From Luteimicrobium sp049844995 (GTDB lineage Bacteria; Actinomycetota; Actinomycetes; Actinomycetales; Cellulomonadaceae): DNA of 64,000 nt. A model generated the notes under the pieces. It did not search any database and was not told where the DNA came from. It was given only the letters and a program-made list of their open reading frames with translations. Positions 1-8,031 of this stretch are shown here, in pieces; position 1 is the first letter of the stretch, and the number at the start of each line of letters is the position of its first letter. The position numbers and the translations under genes are program-made. The stretch is from assembly GCF_049844995.1 (NCBI RefSeq), contig NZ_JBNCMC010000001.1:434001-498000 (forward strand). The letters are read 5' to 3'.

Positions 1-1401
1 GAGCGGAGCCGGTGGCGGGCCACCTGGGTCGCGCTGCGCGGGGCGTTCTGGCCCGTCGTGGCGTCGGCGGGCACCGTGATCGCCGGCCTGCTGTGCCTGC
101 TGCTCAGCGACCTGAGCTCCAACCAGGCGCTCGGTCCGGTCACCTCGATCGGCATCGTCTTCGCGCTGCTCGCCGCGACGACCCTCCTGCCGGCGCTGCT
201 CCTGCTGTGCGGGCGGGCGGCGTTCTGGCCCGCCCGGCCGAATCTCGGCTCGGCGCACCCGGCGGTCGTCGGGCCGCAGGCCCGCGGGCTGTGGGCGCGG
301 GTCGCGCGCTGGATCTCCGGCGCGCCGCGCACGATCTGGGTGGTCTGCACCCTGGTCCTCCTCGCTGCGGCCACGGGGCTCGTCCAGCTCAAGGCCGACG
401 GCGTGCCCCAGAGCGACCTCGTCCTCGGTCACTCGGAGGCGCGGGACGGCCAGGACGTCCTGGCCGAGCACTTTCCGGGGGGTTCCGGCAGCCCGGCGCT
501 CGTCGTCGGGCCGTCGTCCGAGCTCGAGCGGATGGCCGGGGTGCTGGTCGGGCACGACGGCGTCTCGTCGGTGTCGGTCGCGGCGAAGGGTGTGCCGAGC
601 GGGACCGCGCCGGTCACCGCGGACGGGGTCCAGCCGGTGCAGGGCGCGACGCCGGCCCCGACGGTCGTCGACGGCGACGTGCTGCTCGAGGCCACCCTGA
701 GCGACCCGGCGGACTCGGACGCCGCGGAGGACGTCGTCCGCTCCCTCCGCGCGGATCTCGCCGCCGTGGACGACGGCATCCTCGTCGGTGGGGTGACGGC
801 GGTCGCAGTCGACTCGAACGACGCCTCGATCCACGACCGGAACACGATCATCCCGATCGTCCTCGTCGTGATCCTGCTGATCCTGGTGCTGCTGCTCCGC
901 GCCGTCCTGGCGCCCGTGCTCCTGGTGCTCTCTGTCGTCCTCTCGTTCGCGGCCTCTCTCGGGGTCTCCGCGCTCGTGTTCGACCACGTGTTCGGGCTCC
1001 CCGGCGCCGATCCGGCGGTGCCCCTCTACGGCTTCGTGTTCCTGGTGGCGCTCGGCATCGACTACAACATCTTTCTCATGACGCGGGTGCGCGAGGAGTC
1101 GCTGGAGCACGGCACGCGGCAGGGGATCCTGCGGGGGCTCGCGGTGACGGGCGGCGTGATCACGTCCGCGGGGCTCGTCCTCGCGGCGACGTTCGCCGCG
1201 CTCGGCGTCATCCCGATCCTGTTCCTCGCGCAGATCGCGTTCATCGTCGCGTTCGGTGTGCTGGTGGACACCCTCGTCGTCCGGTCGCTGCTGGTCCCGG
1301 CCCTGTCCTACGACATCGGCGCACCGATCTGGTGGCCGTCGCGGTTGTGGCGCGACGACGGCGGCGTCGCCCGGTCGGACCGCCGCCGGGACCGGGTCTG
1401 A
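1..1401 (+). CDS. MMPL/RND-family membrane transporter, C-terminal part (5' end outside window)
   Basis: The reading frame is open from base 1 and stops at 1401, so the gene begins upstream of the window. Visible features are membrane segments near residues 20-75, a helix near 110-130, a soluble extracytoplasmic loop at about 135-280, and a final bundle of about five helices (280-440). The last bundle carries GIDYNIFLM, typical of MMPL/RND exporters that move lipids or hydrophobic compounds using the proton gradient. This would be the second half of a duplicated-fold transporter. The tail is basic and lies antisense to the 3' end of the LtrA-like gene, with 94 nt of overlap. The substrate cannot be told from sequence. 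Confidence 0.85.
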   Translation, partial: ERSRWRATWVALRGAFWPVVASAGTVIAGLLCLLLSDLSSNQALGPVTSIGIVFALLAATTLLPALLLLCGRAAFWPARPNLGSAHPAVVGPQARGLWARVARWISGAPRTIWVVCTLVLLAAATGLVQLKADGVPQSDLVLGHSEARDGQDVLAEHFPGGSGSPALVVGPSSELERMAGVLVGHDGVSSVSVAAKGVPSGTAPVTADGVQPVQGATPAPTVVDGDVLLEATLSDPADSDAAEDVVRSLRADLAAVDDGILVGGVTAVAVDSNDASIHDRNTIIPIVLVVILLILVLLLRAVLAPVLLVLSVVLSFAASLGVSALVFDHVFGLPGADPAVPLYGFVFLVALGIDYNIFLMTRVREESLEHGTRQGILRGLAVTGGVITSAGLVLAATFAALGVIPILFLAQIAFIVAFGVLVDTLVVRSLLVPALSYDIGAPIWWPSRLWRDDGGVARSDRRRDRV

Positions 1402-2579
1402 CGCGTGCCCACCTGCTCGACGGCTACGACCGTCACGACGACGGCGGTCGTGAGCCCGAGCACGAGGAGGGCCGGGCCGGTGTGCGTCCCGACGGCGACG
1501 TCGACGAGCGCCAGGACGCCGAGCATCGGCGCGGCGTGCAGCTCGCGGAGCATGACCCAGCGGACGAGCTCGAGCGCGAGCAGGTAGAGCGCGACGCCGC
1601 CGGTGAGCGCAGCGGTGGCCGTCCAGCCGGCCGGGGCGCCGTCGTCGGCGTCCGCGAGGAGGAGCCGCAGCCCGAGTGCCAGGGCCACGATCCCGACGAC
1701 GACCGGCGCGTGGCCGAGGGCGTAGCCGTCGCGCGCGAGCTCGGCCCGGCGGCGTGCGGACGCCGCGGCGAGCACGCCGCCCGCTGCGCCCGCGAGACGC
1801 GCGGCGTACGCCGACCAGAGCGTCGCGGCGAGCAGGAAGCCCAGGCTCGCCGCCGCGACGACGGGCCAGCGCATCACGCGGTCGCCGGCGCCTGTGCCCG
1901 CGGCCACGAGGGTCTCGCCGAACGCGATGATCACGACCAGGCCGTGCCGCTCCACGAAGTGCCCGGGGCTCACGATCCGCCAGCCGCGGTACCCGGACGT
2001 GATCCGCCCGCCTGCGAAGTCGACGAGGAGCGCGCACGACCAGAGCACCGTCTGCGTGGTTCCGCCGAGCACCGCCCCGACGACGAGCAGCACGCTCGAG
2101 ATGCCCTGGGGGACGAGGTCGAGCGTGATCTGGGTGCGCAGCCGGGGGTCGTTCTGCGCGGCCGCCCGGAACAGCAGCACGTACGTCACGCGGACGGCCG
2201 CGAACGCGAGAGCGAGGACGAGCGGCGCGTCGATCGGGCCGCCGTCCGGCTGCCAGGCGCCCGGCGCGACGACTCCCGCCAGGAACAGCCCCGCCATGGC
2301 CGCGACCATGCCGAGCTTGACGAAGCCGCGGTCAGCGCGGACCCGGTTGCCGAGCCAGGTGAACGCCGACCACGCCCACCACAGGAGCAGCAGGAGCACC
2401 AGCCCCTGCACGGGCGCGGTCGGGCCGTGGTCCTGCTCGAGGTAGGCGACGACCCGCGTGATCGCGAACACGAACACGAGGTCGAAGAAGATCTCGAACA
2501 TCGTGACGCGGTGGCTCGAGCGGACCGGGACGACGCCGAGGGCCCCGCGGGCCTGGGGGCGGGTGGTGGTCGTGTCCAT
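1308..2579 (-). CDS. Low temperature requirement A (LtrA)-family membrane protein
   Basis: A protein of 423 residues starting at ATG 2579 with MDTTTTRP. The conserved LtrA start VTMFEIFFDLVFVFAITR lies at about residues 24-41. Roughly ten to twelve hydrophobic helices follow, with the ERHGLVVIIAFGETLV motif typical of the family in the middle. Family members are poorly understood integral membrane proteins, first linked to growth of Listeria at low temperature; a transport role is only suspected. The long upstream open frame on this strand is antisense to the HAD gene and is not part of the protein. The basic C-terminus overlaps the MMPL 3' end by 94 nt. Family assignment is firm and function unknown. 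Confidence 0.85.
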   Translation of the reverse strand: MDTTTTRPQARGALGVVPVRSSHRVTMFEIFFDLVFVFAITRVVAYLEQDHGPTAPVQGLVLLLLLWWAWSAFTWLGNRVRADRGFVKLGMVAAMAGLFLAGVVAPGAWQPDGGPIDAPLVLALAFAAVRVTYVLLFRAAAQNDPRLRTQITLDLVPQGISSVLLVVGAVLGGTTQTVLWSCALLVDFAGGRITSGYRGWRIVSPGHFVERHGLVVIIAFGETLVAAGTGAGDRVMRWPVVAAASLGFLLAATLWSAYAARLAGAAGGVLAAASARRRAELARDGYALGHAPVVVGIVALALGLRLLLADADDGAPAGWTATAALTGGVALYLLALELVRWVMLRELHAAPMLGVLALVDVAVGTHTGPALLVLGLTTAVVVTVVAVEQVGTRQTRSRRRSDRATPPSSRHNRDGHQIGAPMS

Positions 2580-2729
2580 GGGACGACGGTCCGTCCTGCG
2601 GGTCGGTCGCCGCGTCCGTCGGACACCCTGGCCGGGACCCTGGCAGCGCCACCCCTCGGCCGTCGCAGGCGGGCGTGCAGCCCTCCCGGTCGGGCCGGCC
2701 GGCGGCGCCCCGCCGGTAGTCTGACGCGC

Positions 2730-3428
2730 GTGAGCCCCCGCCCCCTGCCCGACGACGGCGTCCGCGCCGCCGCCCTCCTGCTCGACCTCGACGGCACGCT
2801 CGTCGACACCACGGAGAAGGTCGAGGCCGCGTGGCGGTGGGGCGCCGACCGGCTCGGCGTCCCGTTCTCGACCCTCGAGCCGTACATCCACGGGATCCCC
2901 GGGTCGCAGGCGCTCGAGCTGGCGCTCCCGGGGCGCCTCGCCCCCGACGAGCGGGACGCGCTCACCGACGAGCTGCTGCGGCGGATGGCCGACCCGGCCG
3001 CCGGCCACGTGCTCTGGATGCCCGGCGCGCAGGACCTCGTCACGATCCTCGCCCGCGACGCCGGTGACCGGTGGGCGATCGTCACCAGCGGCGACCGGCG
3101 CCTCGCTGGGTCGAGCGTCGAGGCTCTCGCGCTGCCCTTGCCGCCGGTCATGGTGACGTCCCAGGACGTCGAGCTCGGCAAGCCGCACCCCGAGCCCTAC
3201 CTGCAGGCTGCGGACCGGCTCGGGATCCTCGAGACCGATGCGTGCGTCGTCGTCGAGGACGCGCCCGCCGGCATCGCCGCGGGCAAGGCGGCCGGGATGC
3301 GAGTGCTCGCGCTGACGACGACGTACCCCGCGTCCGAGCTCGCCGAGGCCGACTGGGTGGTGGGCTCGCTCGCGGACGTGAGTGCCGTCGTCGAGGGCGA
3401 CGCCATCGTCCTGCGCCCCGCGGCCTGA
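2730..3428 (+). CDS. HAD-superfamily phosphatase (subfamily IA, phosphoglycolate/glycerol-phosphatase-like)
   Basis: A 232-residue protein from GTG 2730. All four HAD motifs are visible: motif I LLDLDGTLVDT near residues 15-25 (nucleophile Asp and general acid Asp), motif II VTSGD, motif III Lys in LGKPHPEPYL, and motif IV VVEDAPAGIAAG with the Mg2+-binding acids. A helical C1 cap lies between motifs I and II. These small cytosolic enzymes hydrolyse phosphate esters such as phosphoglycolate, glycerol-3-phosphate or sugar phosphates; the substrate is not predictable. It is divergent from the LtrA gene across 150 bp. Much longer in-frame extensions upstream run antisense to LtrA and are rejected. 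Confidence 0.88.
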   Translation: MSPRPLPDDGVRAAALLLDLDGTLVDTTEKVEAAWRWGADRLGVPFSTLEPYIHGIPGSQALELALPGRLAPDERDALTDELLRRMADPAAGHVLWMPGAQDLVTILARDAGDRWAIVTSGDRRLAGSSVEALALPLPPVMVTSQDVELGKPHPEPYLQAADRLGILETDACVVVEDAPAGIAAGKAAGMRVLALTTTYPASELAEADWVVGSLADVSAVVEGDAIVLRPAA

Positions 3429-3468
3429 TCGCTCCCGCTCCCACCCTCCCTCCGGCACCCATCCCTCC

Positions 3469-3528
3469 GCCGAACACGGGATCTCGGCCTGTCCGGACGG
3501 CCGGACAGGCCGACGTCCTGTGTTCGGC
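3469..3528. repeat. 28-bp-arm intergenic palindrome of the GCCGAACACGGG family
   Basis: The left arm at 3469-3496 begins GCCGAACACGGG and the right arm at 3501-3528 ends GTGTTCGGC. The arms pair at 25 of 28 positions around a 4-nt loop. It lies 40 bp after the HAD stop and could terminate transcription, but related sequence recurs at 57546 and 59866, the latter between divergent genes, so a REP-like element fits better. I recognise nothing else in the rest of the 363-bp gap (3429-3791), apart from a short imperfect hairpin just before the cupin start. Confidence 0.75.
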
Positions 3529-3791
3529 AGTCTGGGATCCCGTGGTCGCGCGTGTCAGGCAGCCCGGTGATGCGGATGCGCGGTCTCGATGGTTCGACAT
3601 GCCCGCTCCGGCGTCGGCGACCGTTGCCGGCTGAGTTGCGGCGTTGTCGCGCGACCCACCTACACAGCCCGCCAGCAGCTTCAGCGTGTCGGGGTGTGAC
3701 ACGCGGGCGAAACGGGCATCTGGCCCGGCTGTCGGGACGGGTTGTGGAGGCTGGTCTCGCTACGACGCGGCGCCGCTCGTAGGGTCGGACC

Positions 3792-4178
3792 ATGGCCGAC
3801 GTCGTCAACCTCGCCGCTGCGTTCGACTCCTTCGACGACACCTGGCAGCCCAGGCGGCTGGTCAGCGTCAACGACTACGACGTCAAAGCCGTGCGGCTGG
3901 AGGGCGAGTTCGTCTGGCACTCCCACCCGGAGACGGACGAGCTGTTCATGGTGCGCTCGGGGCGCCTCGTCATCCAGCAGCGCGATGCGGAGGGCAAGCG
4001 CCACGACGTGGAGCTCGGCCCCGGCGACGTCTACGTGGTCCCGCGCGGCGTTGAGCACTGCCCGCGTACCGAGGGCGCGGTGACGGCCCTGCTGTTCGAG
4101 CCGCGGGGCACGGTCAACACCGGCGACGCCGGCGGCGAGCGGACCGCCGAGCTCCAGGAGCCTGCCGCGGATGACTGA
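3792..4178 (+). CDS. Small single-domain cupin protein
   Basis: A 128-residue protein with one cupin barrel. Motif 1 appears as GEFVWHSHPETDELFMVRSG (residues about 38-57), giving His, His and Glu metal ligands. Motif 2 is GPGDVYVVPRGVEHCPR, with the fourth ligand His near residue 88. The family includes small isomerases, dioxygenases and sensors in the cytosol; the reaction is not predictable. It starts at ATG 3792. Its stop overlaps the next gene's start by 8 nt (ATGACTGA), so the two are probably translated together. Confidence 0.85.
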   Translation: MADVVNLAAAFDSFDDTWQPRRLVSVNDYDVKAVRLEGEFVWHSHPETDELFMVRSGRLVIQQRDAEGKRHDVELGPGDVYVVPRGVEHCPRTEGAVTALLFEPRGTVNTGDAGGERTAELQEPAADD

Positions 4179-4707
4179 CGTTGCGCCAGCCTCCGAGCCT
4201 GCGGACGGCCGCGGCGATCCCGAGCCGGCCGAGCGGCGAGCCGAGCGCCGTCGTCGGGAGGACGAGAACCGGCGCACCGAGAACCCGCACTCGCCGCAGG
4301 CGCGCCTGCGCGCCCGTCACCAGCTCGAGCTGCGGTCGCGGTGGGTGGACCACCTGGTCGACGAGGCCATCGAGCGCGGGGAATTCGACGACCTGCCCCT
4401 CGCGGGCAAGCCGATCCCCAACCTCGGCACCCATCACGACCCCGACTGGTGGATCAAGAGCCTCGTCGAGCGCGAGCAGATCACCGGCGTGCTGCCTGAG
4501 GCGTTCCAGCTCCGCAAGGACGTCGCCGAGCTCGACGCGCGGCTCGACCGAGAGTTCTCGGAGGCGCGCGTCCGGGAGGTGCTCGAGGAGTTCAACCGCC
4601 GTGTGGTCGAGGCCCGGCGTCAGCTGCTGGGCGGCCCGCCCGTCGTCACGCCCCTCCGGGACGTCGACGGCGAGGTCGTGCGCTGGCGGCAGCGGAACCG
4701 TCGCTGA
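4171..4707 (+). CDS. DUF1992 protein (DnaJ-C28-homology domain)
   Basis: A 178-residue protein. After a charged, disordered N-terminus (residues 1-50), the DUF1992 domain is clear: VDEAIERGEFDDLPLAGKPI near residues 63-82, then DPDWWIKSLVEREQ and a long helical region. This domain resembles the conserved part of DNAJC28 proteins, but there is no J domain. Bacterial members are cytosolic and uncharacterised. It starts inside the cupin gene (8-nt overlap). Its last 62 nt are antisense to the 3' end of the pyrimidine-dimer glycosylase gene. Confidence 0.85.
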   Translation: MTDVAPASEPADGRGDPEPAERRAERRRREDENRRTENPHSPQARLRARHQLELRSRWVDHLVDEAIERGEFDDLPLAGKPIPNLGTHHDPDWWIKSLVEREQITGVLPEAFQLRKDVAELDARLDREFSEARVREVLEEFNRRVVEARRQLLGGPPVVTPLRDVDGEVVRWRQRNRR

Positions 4708-5146
4708 CGCGCTCCCAGGGGGCGACCGGCCCCGGCACGACGACGAACGACGGGTGCGGGTCCGGCCTCGCGACGGCCGCCCACCGCGCTGCGACGTCGG
4801 GACTCCGGTCCGTGAGCTTCGCTCGCAGACGGCTCCACTCGTGGGCGAGCTGGCCGTCTGGCACGGGTATCGGCGCGATCTGTTCGGCCGCGGCGTCGGG
4901 CGGGCGCTCGATGCGGGCACGGTCGAACCGGTAGGCCCGGGCCGTCGCCTCCTCGGCGACGGCCGCGAGATAGGCGCCGACCGACACGAGCGGGTCCGGG
5001 GTGGCCCTGAAGCGCTCGAGCTGCGGGTGGTGGCGGTAGCCGGTCGTCCGGCCGGCGAGCACCGCCTGCGCGAGCAGCGCCTCGCGCCAGCACGCCGTCA
5101 GCCCCTGGCGGTCCAGGTACCGCGGGTGCACGCTCCACAGCCGCAC
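4646..5146 (-). CDS. Pyrimidine dimer DNA glycosylase / endonuclease V-family protein
   Basis: A 166-residue protein. GTG 5146 was chosen because GGAGG lies 4 nt upstream and the product then begins VRLWSVHPRYLDRQGLTACW, the typical start of this family, in which T4 endonuclease V is the model. The catalytic residue of that enzyme is the N-terminal alpha-amino group. Conserved REALLAQAVLAG and a His-containing YRHHPQLERF follow. The expected role is cleaving cyclobutane pyrimidine dimers and nicking the abasic site in UV repair. A longer frame to 5299 exists but has no ribosome site. The gene converges on DUF1992 with 62 nt of 3' overlap. Confidence 0.8.
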   Translation of the reverse strand: MRLWSVHPRYLDRQGLTACWREALLAQAVLAGRTTGYRHHPQLERFRATPDPLVSVGAYLAAVAEEATARAYRFDRARIERPPDAAAEQIAPIPVPDGQLAHEWSRLRAKLTDRSPDVAARWAAVARPDPHPSFVVVPGPVAPWERVSDGSAAASARPRRRRPGGA

Positions 5147-5408
5147 GCTGCCTCCGATCGTCGCCGTACCGGCGACGCTACCCGTCACGCTCGGCCCTCG
5201 GCATAAACCCTGGCGCTGTTCGTCGGGGCATGCGACAGTGGGCGGGTGCCCCCACGCGCCACCGCGTCGGGGCATCCCCCTGCCCCCGACGGAAGGCACC
5301 CGGTGAGGATCGCTCCCCGCTCAGCGTCCACGCGCTGACCCACCCGCTGCTCGAGCGCACGCTCGCAGGGGTGGTCGGCGCAGTCTCGCCGAACCCCGGG
5401 AGCCCTCC

Positions 5409-7037
5409 ATGGCCTTTCGTCCCTCTGCTGCACCCTCCGTCGTCCTCACCCGCCTGACGTTCGCCTGGCCCGACGGGGCCGTCGCGCTGCGCGACCTCAC
5501 CGCGTCGTTCACCGCCGGGCGGACCGGCCTCGTCGGCCGCAACGGTGCCGGCAAGTCCACGCTGCTGCGCCTGGTCGCGGGCGAGCTCGCCCCGACCTCC
5601 GGGTCCGTCCGGACCACCGGCGACGTCGCGTACCTGCCACAGCACCTCACCGTGCGGGACGACGGTGCGTCCGTCGCCGACCTGCTCGGCGTCGGGGCGC
5701 GGCTGCGCGCGTTCCGCCTCATCGAGTCGGGCACGGCCGACCCCGCGGCCCTCGAGGCCGCGTTCGACGCGCTCGCCGACGACTGGGAGGTCGAGCAGCG
5801 GGCCGCCGACGCCGCGCGGTCCGCCGGGCTCGGCGCCGCCGATCTCGACCGACCCGCCCGCACCCTGTCCGGCGGTGAGACCATCCTGACGGCGCTCGCG
5901 GGGCTCCGCGCCGCCGCCACCCCGGTGACGCTCCTCGACGAGCCCACCAACAACCTCGACCGCGACGCCCGCGCGCGCCTCTACGCGATGGTCGAGGCGT
6001 GGCGGGGGACGCTCGTCGTCGTGAGTCACGACCGCACCCTGCTCGAACTCATGGACTCCACCGCGGAGCTCCGCGAAGGCTCGCTCGAGGTGTTCGGCGG
6101 GACGTTCACCGACTACGAGGAGCACCTCGCGGTCCAGCAGGAGGCCGCGGCACGCGCCGTCCGGACCGCCGAGCAGCGGCTGCGCACGGAGAAGCGCGAG
6201 CGGATCGAGGCGGAGACCAAGATCGCGCGGTCGGCCAAGGCCGGGAAGAAGGCCGCCGAGAACATGCCGAAGATCCTCGCGAACGCCCGCAAGAACGCCG
6301 CCGAGGCGACCGCCGGCAAGACCCGCGCCAACGCCGACGAGCGCCTCGACCGGGCGCGCGCCGCCGTCGACGAGGCCGAGTCACGGGTCCGCGACGACGA
6401 TCACATCCACGTCGACCTGCCCGGCACCGAGGTGCCCAGCGGGCGTCGGCTGCTCGAGCTCGACGGCTCCGACGGTCGGCCCGTCGTCCTGCAGGGGCCC
6501 GAGCGTGTCGTCCTCGGCGGCCCGAACGGCGCCGGCAAGACCACGCTGATCGAGGAGCTCCTGGGGCTCCGGCCCGCGCAGGGCCAGCCCCGCGGGTGCC
6601 TGCTCACCGACCGCGTCGGCTACCTCGCGCAGCGCCTCACCCTTCCCGACGACGACGCGAGCGTCCTCGACACCGTGCGCTCCGGCTCCCCGGAGCTCAC
6701 CCCGGGTGAGGTGCGGAACCGGCTGGCGAGGTTCCTCCTGCGCGGGGCGACGGTCGACCGGCCCGTCCGGAGCCTCTCCGGAGGGGAGCGGTTCCGGGTC
6801 GCGCTGGCCCGTGTGCTGCTCGCCGACCCGCCGCCGCAGCTCCTGGTTCTCGACGAGCCCACCAACAACCTCGACCTCGCCAGCGTCGACCAGCTCGCCG
6901 AGGCCCTCGACGGATACCGCGGCGCGCTGCTCGTCGTCAGCCACGACGACGCGTTCCTCCAGCGGATCGGGGCGGGGGTCGAGGTCGGGACGCGGTGGGA
7001 GGTCGAGCGCGGGGGCGCTGTGCGCCTCGCTTCCTGA
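5409..7037 (+). CDS. ABC-F family ATPase
   Basis: A 542-residue soluble protein with two ABC cassettes and no membrane segments. Cassette 1 has Walker A GRNGAGKST (about residue 43), signature LSGGETIL and Walker B VTLLDEPTNNLD. A Lys/Arg/Ala-rich helical linker at about 235-330 fits the P-site tRNA interaction motif. Cassette 2 has GGPNGAGKTT, LSGGERFRVALAR and LLVLDEPTNNLD. ABC-F proteins act at the ribosome as translation factors or antibiotic-protection proteins; which applies here cannot be told. The 262-bp upstream gap (5147-5408) contains a GC-rich stretch able to fold, but no convincing leader gene. Confidence 0.9.
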   Translation: MAFRPSAAPSVVLTRLTFAWPDGAVALRDLTASFTAGRTGLVGRNGAGKSTLLRLVAGELAPTSGSVRTTGDVAYLPQHLTVRDDGASVADLLGVGARLRAFRLIESGTADPAALEAAFDALADDWEVEQRAADAARSAGLGAADLDRPARTLSGGETILTALAGLRAAATPVTLLDEPTNNLDRDARARLYAMVEAWRGTLVVVSHDRTLLELMDSTAELREGSLEVFGGTFTDYEEHLAVQQEAAARAVRTAEQRLRTEKRERIEAETKIARSAKAGKKAAENMPKILANARKNAAEATAGKTRANADERLDRARAAVDEAESRVRDDDHIHVDLPGTEVPSGRRLLELDGSDGRPVVLQGPERVVLGGPNGAGKTTLIEELLGLRPAQGQPRGCLLTDRVGYLAQRLTLPDDDASVLDTVRSGSPELTPGEVRNRLARFLLRGATVDRPVRSLSGGERFRVALARVLLADPPPQLLVLDEPTNNLDLASVDQLAEALDGYRGALLVVSHDDAFLQRIGAGVEVGTRWEVERGGAVRLAS

Positions 7038-7057
7038 CTGTCGTCGGCTGGGTCGTT

Positions 7058-7855
7058 TCAGGCCGCCGAGCCGAGACGTTGGCGACGGCGGTTGGCCAGC
7101 ACCGCCCACATGATGCCGCCTGCCGCGACTGCTCCCAGGATCGCGAACGACCACGCGACGTCCGTGCCGGCCGGAGGCGTCTCCGGCACGCCGCCGTCGG
7201 ACGTCGCGAGCCAGGTGGTGTAGACCTCGCGCTGCGCTGAGCGGAACGCCGACGTGCTCAGAGCCTTGACGCCCGTGGCCTCCCTCGCGGACTGGTCGAG
7301 TGGGCTCACGGTCCTGCGGTCGTCGCTCACCGTGTAGTAGTGGGGCTGCGACGGCGGTCCCGCGATGAGCACCAGCGTGTCCGCGGGCAGCGCCTCGAGG
7401 GCGACGTCGAAGGCCGCACCGGCTCCACCTCCGTAGGAATCGACCCGGCCGTCGTCGTGGAGGGTGAACATGCCCACCGTCGCGCCGTCCTGGTGGGCGA
7501 GGACGACCCAGTCGACCCCACCCTCCGGCGAGACGAGCTCGTTCCCTCCGAGGGCGGACGACGTCCGGCCAGCGTCGTCGTAGTAGAGCAGCGCGTGGGG
7601 CGTGCCCAGCGTCAGACCCTCGGCGACGGCCGTCTCGCTGTCGGGCGCGTCGAGGATGTAGTGGGCCGCCGTGCGGTACGTCTGCCCGCCGGGTGCGACC
7701 GACGCGAGGACTGCCAACGGCGCCGTCGTGCCCGGAGCCGGAGGTGGCACGGGCTCGGCGGCGCGGGCCGTCGTCGGGAGGGCGAGCATCAGGAAGAGCG
7801 GAGCAGCCAGGGCAGCGGCGAACGTTACGGCGCGGCCGCGTCGGTGTGCGTGCAC
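7058..7855 (-). CDS. Secreted, membrane-anchored protein of unknown function
   Basis: A 265-residue protein. Residues 1-33 are a Sec signal peptide ending TARAAEP. The mature part of about 180 residues contains DALLYYDD-like and HQDGATVGMFTLHDDGRVDSYGGG strands and looks beta-rich and acidic. A hydrophobic helix at about 234-254 (SFAILGAVAAGGIMWAVLAN) followed by RRRQR indicates a C-terminal anchor with a short cytosolic tail. I recognise no family. It converges with the ABC-F gene (20-nt gap) and is probably a single-gene unit. Confidence 0.75.
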   Translation of the reverse strand: MHAHRRGRAVTFAAALAAPLFLMLALPTTARAAEPVPPPAPGTTAPLAVLASVAPGGQTYRTAAHYILDAPDSETAVAEGLTLGTPHALLYYDDAGRTSSALGGNELVSPEGGVDWVVLAHQDGATVGMFTLHDDGRVDSYGGGAGAAFDVALEALPADTLVLIAGPPSQPHYYTVSDDRRTVSPLDQSAREATGVKALSTSAFRSAQREVYTTWLATSDGGVPETPPAGTDVAWSFAILGAVAAGGIMWAVLANRRRQRLGSAA

Positions 7856-8002
7856 GGAACCCCCTCGTCCGTCCGGATGCTCGCGACGCTAGCAGCGGCG
7901 TCGCCCGTCCGACCTGCGCGGACGCGAGTCGTGACGCACCTGTGACCGTGTCCGGCCGCCGCATGTTCGGCGCCGAGGTATTCGGGCCGCCCGTCTACTT
8001 CG

Positions 8003-8031
8003 CGAGGTAGTACGGCGGCCGTACTACTTCG
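8003..8031. repeat. Short palindrome of the CGAGGTAG family at the LacI gene end
   Basis: Arms CGAGGTAGTACGGC (8003-8016) and its near-complement at 8018-8031 match at 13 of 14 positions. The preceding CTACTTCG at 7995 adds a third alternating half-site. The LacI stop codon lies inside the right arm. It is probably a terminator built from a repeat unit also found at 28788 and 56257. Confidence 0.6.

Noticed and set aside
12..2729. Upstream extension of the HAD phosphatase to a 1138-codon protein
   Set aside because: The extension runs across the MMPL gene in another frame and antisense to LtrA; the HAD domain starts naturally at GTG 2730.
3529..3791. Possible small gene or transposase remnant before the cupin gene
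   Set aside because: Open frames here have no ribosome site, start or recognisable motif.
5230..5457. Leader peptide for antibiotic-induced expression of the ABC-F gene
   Set aside because: The frame overlaps the ABC-F start, has no ribosome site and no clear anti-terminator pair.
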